Source: RGIG1959 sp045637645 (lineage in GTDB: Bacteria > Bacillota > Clostridia > Oscillospirales > Acutalibacteraceae). From it: DNA of 14,596 nucleotides. A program made the position numbers and the translations under genes. The first letter of the stretch is position 1; each line of letters opens with the position of its first letter. Positions 1 to 5,079 of the stretch are shown one piece after another. The notes beneath the pieces were generated by a model. That model had not been told where the DNA came from. It searched no databases and was given only the letters and a program-made list of their open reading frames with translations. The stretch is taken from the NCBI GenBank assembly GCA_045637645.1, contig JAZTZV010000068.1:1-14596 (forward strand). Direction: 5' to 3'.

Positions 1-9
1 CGCGGTCCC

Positions 10-141
10 CCTCCCTTTAGGCAAGGGAGGCAAAAGGATGCCGCAAACTTGCGGTGGCGAACAATCCTCTTGCCTCTCCCTATGGGAGAGGTGGCAAAAC
101 CGTAGGTTTTGACGGAGAGGGCGTTTTAAAGGCAGTGAAGA
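10..141 (+). repeat. 132-bp dispersed multi-hairpin repeat, copy A
   Basis: This copy is identical base for base, by hand comparison, to the reverse complement of 4824-4955. It contains four back-to-back hairpins: a perfect 8-bp stem (10-17 with 23-30), a 5-6 bp stem (41-46 with 49-54), a perfect 8-bp stem with a TAT loop (73-80 with 84-91), and a perfect 6-bp stem (96-101 with 105-110). No ORF within it looks real. It runs directly into an AGTGAAN heptad tract at 134. The structure resembles REP or MITE-like intergenic elements. I recall similar CCTCTCCC...GGGAGAGG intergenic repeats from gut Firmicutes, but the family name is unknown to me. Confidence 0.9.
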
Positions 142-168
142 AGTAATAGTGAATAGTGAAGAAGTAAA
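134..168 (+). repeat. Heptad repeat tract, five AGTGAAN/AAGTAAN units
   Basis: Five exact 7-bp units follow one another: AGTGAAG, AAGTAAT, AGTGAAT, AGTGAAG, AAGTAAA. The first unit overlaps the end of the 132-bp repeat, and the last runs into a terminator-like hairpin. The same heptads recur at 620-647, 671-705, 4804-4831 and 7048-7068. Confidence 0.85.
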
Positions 169-198
169 AAATCCTCCGAAGCAAGTTCGAAGGATTTT
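155..198 (+). repeat. 44-bp direct repeat, left copy (heptads plus hairpin)
   Basis: It matches 692-735 in the same orientation with a single difference (C at 176, T at 713), an offset of 537 bp. Each copy contains two heptads followed by the 13-bp terminator hairpin. The two copies bracket the four-helix-bundle gene and its promoter. Confidence 0.85.
168..198 (-). terminator. Rho-independent terminator of the four-helix-bundle gene
   Basis: A 13-bp stem (168-180 with 186-198) has a 5-nt loop. It is fully paired in minus-strand RNA with one G-U wobble and is followed by a U-run (complement of 166-171). The gene's stop codon at 197-199 touches the stem, so the hairpin starts immediately at the end of translation. 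Confidence 0.8.
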
Positions 199-547
199 AT
201 GTTGAGGTGTTTTGTTTGGCGGTATTGATGGAGGCGATGAGAATGCGTTTGATCTCACGGCATTGATCAAGCAAATTATGATTGTGGTAATAACCGCTTT
301 CGAGAAGCAATTCGATCCAATATTCGGTTTCGGAGCATTCTTTTAAAGAGATTTGAAGTTTTGCAATAAAGTCAGCTTTTCCGTGCGCATAGAATGCTTC
401 GCGGATGTTGGCACCGACGGAAGTGCCTGAACGGAGAAATTGATTGATAAGGGCGCTTTCGCATTTTGCACAGCGCAATTCTTTACATACTTTTATAACT
501 TCCAGTGCAAACGCTTTGGATTTTACAATCAGCGGGCTGTCGTTCAT
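197..547 (-). CDS. Four-helix bundle protein (23S rRNA intervening-sequence family)
   Basis: A 116-aa protein of the four-helix-bundle family first known from ORFs inside 23S rRNA intervening sequences. The family signature is clear: an FALEVIKVCKEL-type first helix, then QFLRSGTSVGANIREA, and then a DFIAKLQISLKECSETEYWIELL segment. Family members form small helical bundles and oligomers; their biochemical role is not settled. The start is placed at the ATG at 545-547, because GAGGTG lies just upstream; an in-frame start 26 codons earlier would translate through the promoter and lacks a ribosome binding site. The gene is more AT-rich than the housekeeping genes here. It stands alone, not in rRNA, between 44-bp direct repeats with a terminator hairpin on each side, which suggests acquisition as a cassette. 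The family assignment is confident; the cellular role is unknown. Confidence 0.88.
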   Translation of the reverse strand: MNDSPLIVKSKAFALEVIKVCKELRCAKCESALINQFLRSGTSVGANIREAFYAHGKADFIAKLQISLKECSETEYWIELLLESGYYHNHNLLDQCREIKRILIASINTAKQNTST

Positions 548-567
548 CGCAATCACCTCACATTCAC

Positions 568-596
568 AGTATACTCCATGAAAATAAAAAACGCAA
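568..596 (-). promoter_or_regulatory. Putative promoter of the four-helix-bundle gene
   Basis: On the minus strand a TATACT -10 (568-573) lies 17 bp from TTGCGT (591-596), which matches -35 only in its TTG. Initiation would leave a leader of only about 14 nt carrying the GAGGTG ribosome binding site. The -35 overlaps one arm of the hairpin at 593-609. Confidence 0.5.
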
Positions 597-609
597 GGCG
601 AAGCCTTGC
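593..609 (-). terminator. Small hairpin with U-run upstream of the four-helix-bundle gene
   Basis: A perfect 7-bp stem GCAAGGC/GCCTTGC with a 3-nt loop is followed, on the minus strand, by G and six T residues. It would stop transcription entering from upstream and so insulate the gene at 197-547. Confidence 0.6.
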
Positions 610-619
610 AAAAATACCT

Positions 620-647
620 CTTCACTTTTCACTATTACTTCTTACTT
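620..647 (-). repeat. Heptad repeat tract, four units, minus orientation
   Basis: Read on the minus strand the units are AAGTAAG, AAGTAAT, AGTGAAA, AGTGAAG. It faces the plus-strand tract at 671-705. Positions 621-636 and 668-683 form a 16-bp inverted repeat, so the pair can fold back. Confidence 0.8.
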
Positions 648-670
648 CCAAAAAATCCTGTGAAGAGAAT

Positions 671-705
671 AGTGAAAAGTGAATAGTGAAGAGTGAAGAA
701 GTAAA
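671..705 (+). repeat. Heptad repeat tract, five units
   Basis: The units AGTGAAA, AGTGAAT, AGTGAAG, AGTGAAG and AAGTAAA run into the hairpin at 703-737. The arrangement (heptads, then hairpin) is the same as at 134-198. Confidence 0.85.
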
Positions 706-735
706 AAATCCTTCGAAGCAAGTTCGAAGGATTTT
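692..735 (+). repeat. 44-bp direct repeat, right copy
   Basis: It matches 155-198 at 43 of 44 positions. It directly adjoins the extra copy of the tRNA-Gln 3' end at 733-753. Confidence 0.85.
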
Positions 736-737
736 TT
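703..737. terminator. Terminator-like perfect hairpin, bidirectional
   Basis: A perfect 15-bp stem (703-717 with 723-737) has a 5-nt loop and A/T runs on both flanks, so it could terminate transcription from either side. It is the second copy of the hairpin at 168-198 and lies downstream of tRNA-Gln transcription. Confidence 0.7.
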
Positions 738-753
738 TGGCTGCGGAACTAGG
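733..753 (-). pseudogene. Extra copy of the tRNA-Gln 3' terminus
   Basis: Twenty-one bases are identical to 927-947, covering the last 16 nt of the tRNA-Gln gene (encoded CCA included) plus the adjoining T-run. Beyond this the sequence does not match a tRNA. It is either the remnant of a second tRNA gene or an attachment-site-like duplication. Confidence 0.65.
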
Positions 754-826
754 TGGTTTATCAATGCGGAAATTTTGATCTCGTCTTTTCGTGTGTTTGA
801 AAGGCGGCAGACGCATCAACTCCAAC

Positions 827-867
827 GGACCTAAAAACGTCACACCGTGACGTTTTCTTAACGGTCC
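827..867. other. Nested palindrome between the tRNA end copies
   Basis: A perfect 10-bp inner stem (834-843 with 847-856, loop ACC) ends in a T-run on both strands. An outer 5-bp pairing GGACC/GGTCC (827-831 with 863-867) encloses it. It may be a bidirectional terminator or a cruciform-forming element. No gene is apparent in 754-868. Confidence 0.6.
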
Positions 868-868
868 T

Positions 869-885
869 TTCGAATCCCAGTTCCG
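869..885 (+). repeat. Antisense copy of the tRNA-Gln T-loop and acceptor strand
   Basis: Seventeen bases on the plus strand match the T-loop to acceptor region of the minus-strand tRNA-Gln (954 down to 938) with one difference, which is a G-U wobble in the RNA. It makes 869-954 a long interrupted palindrome centred on the tRNA terminator. Confidence 0.7.
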
Positions 886-926
886 AAAAAACGAAAAGAG
901 CCATTCCTGTCGGAACGACTCTTTTG
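886..926 (-). terminator. Rho-independent terminator of tRNA-Gln
   Basis: A 14-bp stem (894-907 with 912-925) has a 4-nt loop. In minus-strand RNA it is completely paired with two G-U wobbles and is followed by CG and a six-U run (complement of 886-891). It starts 6 nt past the encoded CCA. Confidence 0.85.
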
Positions 927-931
927 TTTTT

Positions 932-1005
932 TGGCTGCGGAACTAGGATTCGAACCCAGACAGACGGAGTCAGAGACCGTAGTGCTACCCTTACACAATT
1001 CCGCA
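932..1005 (-). tRNA. tRNA-Gln, anticodon CUG
   Basis: A 74-nt cloverleaf: a perfect 7-bp acceptor stem, a D-arm GTGT/GCAC closed by one wobble, an anticodon loop CTCTGAC with anticodon CTG at 971-973 (reads CAG), a 4-nt variable loop, and a T-arm with a TTCGAAT loop. The discriminator G, the weak U1-A72 pair and the encoded CCA all fit tRNA-Gln. The anticodon stem ACGGT/TCCGT has a U-U mismatch at the loop-closing pair (31-39), where an A-U pair would be usual. A consensus promoter lies upstream and a terminator downstream. Confidence 0.93.
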
Positions 1006-1022
1006 ATATTCACAACGGTTAA

Positions 1023-1050
1023 ATTATACCGCATTCTCCACATTTGTCAA
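1023..1050 (-). promoter_or_regulatory. Consensus sigma-70/sigma-A promoter of tRNA-Gln
   Basis: On the minus strand a perfect TTGACA (1045-1050) and a perfect TATAAT (1023-1028) are separated by 16 bp, ending 17 bp before the tRNA 5' end. This is the strongest promoter match in the window and suits a stable-RNA gene. Confidence 0.92.
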
Positions 1051-1058
1051 GAGGTTTG

Positions 1059-1081
1059 TGTGAAAAAGATGCCCCGTTGCG
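1059..1081 (-). terminator. Weak possible terminator after the DUF6198-like gene
   Basis: On the minus strand, CCCG-CAA-CGGG with imperfect flanking pairs (GAT/ATC) is followed by five T residues just downstream of the stop codon at 1084. The stem is short, so efficiency is doubtful. Confidence 0.35.
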
Positions 1082-1083
1082 GG

Positions 1084-1767
1084 TTATCGAAAGAAGGATT
1101 CAAAGCGGAATTTATTACGAAATTCGAACGTGCGGTCGAGCCATTTTGAGAATCGTCCGATCAAAAATCCGTTGATCACGGCGCAAATCACCGTGCCCCA
1201 TTTGACACCGACAAACACGCCGAAACCGAAAAACGAAAACGACAAGACAATGCCGAGCACCACGCTGGCGCAATCGTAGGCGGTTTTGATTCTGTTGATA
1301 TTTTTCTTCGACTTGGTTGCGAGTTCTTTGACGATCAATTCGTAGGCTTCGGGTGGGAGATAGGTGTGGAAGAACAGCGACACGGCAAACGAACACAGTA
1401 CCGTTCCGAGGATATACCACAGTACGCGAAAACCGAAATGTTCATCGGGCAACGGAGCGATCACCGCCATCGCGGTGTCCAGTAAAACGCCGTACAGCAC
1501 CGCCGTGACAAACGACAGCAAGTAGGATCGTTTCAGCGTTCGCATCACACATACGGTCAGCAGGATGAGCACACCTTGAAACACATATTCCGCGACGCCG
1601 AACGTGAACCACGGCCAAAATTCCGAAAGCTTCACATGCAAAATATAAGCAGGTGCCACGACCATCGACATGCCGAAATCCGCCTTTTCCGTGAACGCCG
1701 CGGCAAACGCCATGATGATCATGCCGAATACATAGCAGAGCTCGGTATAAAATACCGGTTTTTTCAT
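1084..1767 (-). CDS. DUF6198-like multi-spanning membrane protein
   Basis: A 227-aa polytopic membrane protein. Its hydrophobic segments lie near residues 6-28, 48-70, 78-105, 116-136 and 165-208. The N-terminal motif EKADFGMSMVVAPAYILHVK, the following EFWPWFTFGVAEYVFQ and the C-terminal GTVICAVINGFLIG fit the DUF6198 family, related in layout to the YczE/YitT integral membrane proteins; no substrate is known. The ATG at 1765-1767 is preferred because GGGAGA sits 8 nt upstream; the ATG five codons earlier has no ribosome binding site. It starts 17 nt after the EamA gene ends and is probably co-transcribed with it from the promoter near 2732. The family call is from memory of its motifs; function is unknown. 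Confidence 0.75.
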   Translation of the reverse strand: MKKPVFYTELCYVFGMIIMAFAAAFTEKADFGMSMVVAPAYILHVKLSEFWPWFTFGVAEYVFQGVLILLTVCVMRTLKRSYLLSFVTAVLYGVLLDTAMAVIAPLPDEHFGFRVLWYILGTVLCSFAVSLFFHTYLPPEAYELIVKELATKSKKNINRIKTAYDCASVVLGIVLSFSFFGFGVFVGVKWGTVICAVINGFLIGRFSKWLDRTFEFRNKFRFESFFR

Positions 1768-1784
1768 ATCCATATCTCCCATTC

Positions 1785-2696
1785 TTATCCGCGTTTTCGC
1801 TCATAGCCCCACAACAGGATGCCGAAGCAAACCAAGACGAGTGCGGTGATCAAATTGAGCGGAGCAACGCCGCTGTCTTCACTGAGTAATAACGCCGAAA
1901 ACACGACGCCGAACACAGGAGTCATAAAGCTGAAAATCGTGACGCTTGACGCAGGATTGTGTTTGAGCAGTACCGTCCACAGCGTATACGACACCGCGTA
2001 CAGCAAGGATAACCCGACAAAAACGGGCATCATGCCGACGACATCGAATGTGCCGCCGAAGAGCACGCCGCCGACGGTCAGCACCGCGCCGCCCAGCGCC
2101 ATTTGACAGCCGCACAGCAACACGGGATTTTCGTTTTGTGTGAAGCGTTTGGTCAGCGCGACCGAGAAGGAATAGCACACGATGGCGAGAAGTACGAGTC
2201 CGTCGCCGAGCGGGTTGAGACGCAGGCTTAACCCGTCGAGATTCATGATCAAAATGCCGCCAAAACCGATCGCGCAGGAAATCAGTTTTTTTGCCGTCAA
2301 TTTTTCGGTTTTGAGTAACAGTCCCGTGATCAGCACCACGAAAAACACATCGGTGCTTTTGAGGACGGCGCCTTTGACGGAGGTGGTTTGCGCCAAGCCG
2401 ACGTAAAGCAACGCATATTGCAACACGGTTTGCAACAACGATGTCACGCCGATGCCGAGCAAGCTCTCTTTTTTCGGCAATAGGAGTTTTTTGGCGGTGA
2501 CGGCGGAGAAGCCGATCGTCAGCACACCCGCGACGACAAATTGCGCGCCCACCCACAACAGCAACGACGGAATGTGCGTCGCGTCGATGTAGGTATAGCC
2601 CATTTTGACGATGGGGGTGGAGATGCCCCATAACGCGCAACAAAACAACGCGCCGAGCATCACAAACGGCTTTTTCTGCAGGAACGACGGTCGCAT
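1785..2696 (-). CDS. EamA/DMT-family transporter
   Basis: A 303-aa inner-membrane transporter of the drug/metabolite superfamily. It has about ten hydrophobic segments in two EamA repeats: the first begins ALFCCALWGISTPIVKMGY and holds the typical ALLYVGLAQTTSVKGAVLKST stretch, and the second begins GDGLVLLAIVCYSFSVALTKR and ends with FMTPVFGVVFSALLLSED and an Arg/Lys tail. Such proteins export or import small metabolites or amino acids; the substrate cannot be read from sequence. Full length for the family. The start is supported by GGAGGTG 7 nt upstream. It is the first gene of an apparent two-gene operon with the DUF6198-like gene. Confidence 0.9.
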   Translation of the reverse strand: MRPSFLQKKPFVMLGALFCCALWGISTPIVKMGYTYIDATHIPSLLLWVGAQFVVAGVLTIGFSAVTAKKLLLPKKESLLGIGVTSLLQTVLQYALLYVGLAQTTSVKGAVLKSTDVFFVVLITGLLLKTEKLTAKKLISCAIGFGGILIMNLDGLSLRLNPLGDGLVLLAIVCYSFSVALTKRFTQNENPVLLCGCQMALGGAVLTVGGVLFGGTFDVVGMMPVFVGLSLLYAVSYTLWTVLLKHNPASSVTIFSFMTPVFGVVFSALLLSEDSGVAPLNLITALVLVCFGILLWGYERKRG

Positions 2697-2731
2697 CGGG
2701 TCACCTCCGTTTTAGAGTTTAAGCGGATTTT

Positions 2732-2758
2732 ATTATAGCACAGGATCGGTGTTGTGAA
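2732..2758 (-). promoter_or_regulatory. Putative promoter of the EamA-DUF6198 operon
   Basis: On the minus strand an extended -10, TGCTATAAT, contains a perfect TATAAT at 2732-2737. The best -35, TTCACA at 2753-2758, is 15 bp away, a short spacing; the extended TG motif may compensate. Confidence 0.65.
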
Positions 2759-2798
2759 AAGAGGGAAAGGAGATGTTTCATCAAAATGGCGCAAACAA

Positions 2799-2828
2799 AA
2801 AATCCCGTGCGATGTCTCGCACGGGATT
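2799..2828 (-). terminator. Rho-independent terminator of pckG
   Basis: A perfect 12-bp GC-rich stem (2801-2812 with 2817-2828) has loop TGTC. On the minus strand it is followed by a six-T run. It lies 14 nt past the pckG stop codon. The A/T runs on both sides could let it work in both directions. Confidence 0.9.
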
Positions 2829-2842
2829 TTTAAAAAGCAGAA

Positions 2843-4609
2843 TTAGCCGAGGTTCGCCTTGAGGGTGTTGAGCTCAGCGGTCAGCTCTGCGGGCAGCTTG
2901 TCACCAAACTTGCCGTAGAACTCTTCGATGCCGCCGATTTCAGCCTTCCACAGGTCGTTGTCGACTTCGAGGATGCCCTTGAGGGTCTCGAGGTCGAAGT
3001 CCAAACCGGTGAGGTCGATGTCCTCTGCGTTCGGCACATAACCGATCGCGGTCTCGTTGGCGTCAGCCTTGCCTTCGCAACGGTCGAGGATCCACTTCAG
3101 GACGCGCATGTTGTCGCCGAAGCCGGGCCAAATGAAGTGACCTTCGTCATCGGTACGGAACCAGTTGACGTTGAAGATCTTGGGAGCCTTGTCGCCGAGC
3201 TTCGCGCCCATGGCGATCCAGTGCGCCCAGTACTCGCCCATGTGATAGCCGCAGAAGGGCAGCATCGCCATGGGATCACGGCGGACAACACCGACAGCGC
3301 CGGTCGCGGCAGCGGTGGTCTCGGAAGCCATGATGGAGCCGACGAACACGCCGTGGTTCCAATCGCGGGATTGATACACCAGCGGAGCGGTCTTCGCGCG
3401 GCGGCCGCCGAAGACGATCGCGGAGATCGGCACACCTTGGTGAGAGTCGAATTCAGCCGACACGCAGGGGCAGTTCTTCGCGGGAGCGGTGAAGCGGGAG
3501 TTCGGATGCGCACCCTTGGTGCCATCGGTGTGATCCCACTTGCTGCCCTTCCACTCTTCTGCGTTCGTGGGCGGGTTCTTGTCGAGGCCTTCCCACCACA
3601 CGGTGTTGTCGTCGAGGTTACGCGCAACGTTGGTGAAGATGGTGCCCTTTTGGGTGGAGATGAGGGCGTTGGGGTTGGATTTCATGTTGGTGCCGGGAGC
3701 CACGCCGAAGAAACCGTTCTCGGGGTTGCACGCCCACAGACGGCCGTCTTCGCCGACGCGCATCCAAGCGATGTCGTCGCCGACGCACCAGACTTTGTAG
3801 CCCTTGCCTTTGTAGTACTCGGGCGGAATGAGCATGGCGAGGTTGGTCTTGCCGCAAGCAGACGGGAACGCCGCCGCGATATACTTGATGTCGCCGTCGG
3901 GAGACTCGACACCGAGGATGAGCATGTGCTCAGCCATCCAGCCCTCGTTACGGCCGAGGTAGGACGCGATGCGAAGCGCGAAGCACTTCTTGCCGAGGAG
4001 CACGTTGCCGCCGTAACCGGAGTTGACGGAGTAGATGGTGTTGTCCTGCGGGAAGTGGCAGATGTAGCGCTTCTCCTCGTCGATGTCACATTTGCAGTGA
4101 ATGCCGCGGATCCAATCCTCGTTGTCGCCGAGCGCCTCGAGGACGTTCGCGCCCACGCGAGTCATGATCGCCATGTTGAGCACAACGTAGATGGAGTCGG
4201 TCAGCTCGATGCCGTACTTGGCAAAGGGAGAACCGACAGGACCCATCGAGTAGGGGATGACATACATCGTGCGGCCTTGATAGCTGCCGCGCGCGATATC
4301 GTCGAGCATTTTGTACGCTTCCGCGGGATCCATCCAGTTGTTGGTGGGGCCGGCTTCCTCAGCGGTGGGAGCGCAGATGAAGGTGCGACCTTCGACACGC
4401 GCCACGTCGTTGACAGCGGTGCGGTGATAGTAGCAGCCGGGGAGTTTTTCTTGGTTCAGTTTGATGAGTTCGCCGGTGGAGCAAGCCTCGGCACGGAGCG
4501 CCTCGAGTTGCTCCTCGCTGCCGTCGATCCAAACGATTTGGTCGGGTTTCAAGAGCGCGACTTTCTCGTCGATCCAGGACAGCACGGACTTGTTGGTAGT
4601 CAGAGCCAT
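2843..4609 (-). CDS. pckG: Phosphoenolpyruvate carboxykinase (GTP)
   Basis: A 588-aa cytosolic enzyme that interconverts oxaloacetate + GTP and phosphoenolpyruvate + CO2 + GDP (EC 4.1.1.32). The length is normal for the GTP class. Visible signatures are the N-terminal YHRTAVNDVARVEGRTFIC segment, substrate-site RGSYQGRTMYVIPYSMGPVG near 107-126, the P-loop FPSACGKTN at 248-256 with the family's reactive cysteine, GDDIAW at 277-282, NPENGFFGVAPGTN at 295-308, and NVNWFRTDDEGHFIWPGFGDNMRV near the C terminus, the nucleotide-binding region. In anaerobic gut Firmicutes the enzyme may run toward CO2 fixation for mixed-acid fermentation or toward gluconeogenesis; the sequence does not tell which. 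A ribosome binding site AAAGGAG lies about 10 nt before the ATG. It is a single-gene unit with its own promoter and terminator. Confidence 0.98.
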   Translation of the reverse strand: MALTTNKSVLSWIDEKVALLKPDQIVWIDGSEEQLEALRAEACSTGELIKLNQEKLPGCYYHRTAVNDVARVEGRTFICAPTAEEAGPTNNWMDPAEAYKMLDDIARGSYQGRTMYVIPYSMGPVGSPFAKYGIELTDSIYVVLNMAIMTRVGANVLEALGDNEDWIRGIHCKCDIDEEKRYICHFPQDNTIYSVNSGYGGNVLLGKKCFALRIASYLGRNEGWMAEHMLILGVESPDGDIKYIAAAFPSACGKTNLAMLIPPEYYKGKGYKVWCVGDDIAWMRVGEDGRLWACNPENGFFGVAPGTNMKSNPNALISTQKGTIFTNVARNLDDNTVWWEGLDKNPPTNAEEWKGSKWDHTDGTKGAHPNSRFTAPAKNCPCVSAEFDSHQGVPISAIVFGGRRAKTAPLVYQSRDWNHGVFVGSIMASETTAAATGAVGVVRRDPMAMLPFCGYHMGEYWAHWIAMGAKLGDKAPKIFNVNWFRTDDEGHFIWPGFGDNMRVLKWILDRCEGKADANETAIGYVPNAEDIDLTGLDFDLETLKGILEVDNDLWKAEIGGIEEFYGKFGDKLPAELTAELNTLKANLG

Positions 4610-4667
4610 GGGATTCTATCTCCTTTCAAAATTAAATCCTTGTTCACCCATTTTCATGGTTACTCAT

Positions 4668-4696
4668 AGTATACAATATTTCCGCAAGAATAGCAA
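4668..4696 (-). promoter_or_regulatory. Promoter of pckG
   Basis: On the minus strand, TTGCTA (4691-4696), a 17-bp spacer and TATACT (4668-4673) precede a leader of about 50 nt that ends with AAAGGAG. No riboswitch-like structure is evident in the leader. Positions 4697-4803 show nothing recognisable. Confidence 0.7.
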
Positions 4697-4803
4697 GAGG
4701 GCTTTATGAATATTTTGAGAAAAATTTCACAAAGTTTTGCAAGCACAGTATTCGCAAACTCTCGACGTGTCCGGTTTTACGATACAACTTTCACCCTTTC
4801 CCT

Positions 4804-4831
4804 CTTCACTCTTCACTTTTCACTCTTCACT
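4804..4831 (-). repeat. Heptad repeat tract, four units, minus orientation
   Basis: Read on the minus strand: AGTGAAG, AGTGAAA, AGTGAAG, AGTGAAG. As at the other copy, the tract begins in the last bases of the 132-bp repeat, so heptads form the tail of both copies although the unit composition differs. Confidence 0.85.
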
Positions 4832-4955
4832 GCCTTTAAAACGCCCTCTCCGTCAAAACCTACGGTTTTGCCACCTCTCCCATAGGGAGAGGCAAGAGGA
4901 TTGTTCGCCACCGCAAGTTTGCGGCATCCTTTTGCCTCCCTTGCCTAAAGGGAGG
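4824..4955 (-). repeat. 132-bp dispersed multi-hairpin repeat, copy B (inverted)
   Basis: It is the exact reverse complement of 10-141, with the same four hairpins. The identity stops sharply at both ends (first mismatches at 4956 and 4823). Together the copies flank 4.7 kb holding the four-helix-bundle gene, tRNA-Gln, two membrane-protein genes and pckG. Confidence 0.9.
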
Positions 4956-4982
4956 CAAAAACTCGCTCCGCTTCTTGTTCTT

Positions 4983-5001
4983 CCCCTGGTAGAACCGGGG
5001 G
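4983..5001. other. GC-rich hairpin between the repeat and the cohesin gene terminator
   Basis: An 8-bp stem (4983-4990 with 4994-5001, one G-T pair) has loop AGA. On the plus strand it is followed by GTTTATT, a poor T-run. It may be an extension of the adjacent repeat element, since copy A at position 10 lacks it. Nothing else is seen in 5002-5030. Confidence 0.5.
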
Positions 5002-5032
5002 TTTATTCCCACACCTAAAAGCACCAACACAA

Positions 5033-5062
5033 AAAAGGCAGGATGCAAGCATCCTGCCTTTT
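5033..5062 (-). terminator. Rho-independent terminator of the cohesin-dockerin gene
   Basis: A perfect 14-bp stem (5033-5046 with 5049-5062) has a 2-nt apex, which probably opens to a wider loop, and A/T runs on both sides. It lies 17 nt after the stop codon of the gene at 5080-5817. Confidence 0.88.
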
Positions 5063-5079
5063 GATTCATCGTATACCGA

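Noticed and set aside
1..760. CRISPR array suspected from the repeat-rich left end
   Set aside because: The repeats are 7-bp tandem units and isolated hairpin copies without regular spacers, and no cas gene is present.
761..1149. Short open frames over the tRNA-Gln region on both strands
   Set aside because: They overlap the tRNA, its promoter and its terminator; GFEPRQTESET-type translations are a well-known artefact of tRNA genes.
4610..4667. Riboswitch in the pckG leader
   Set aside because: The leader is only about 50 nt, AT-rich, without stable stems or a terminator before the start codon.
3137..4669. 510-codon open frame on the plus strand across pckG
   Set aside because: It is the antisense shadow of a long GC-rich gene with certain function; its translation is His/Val/Asp-rich with no motif and no ribosome binding site.
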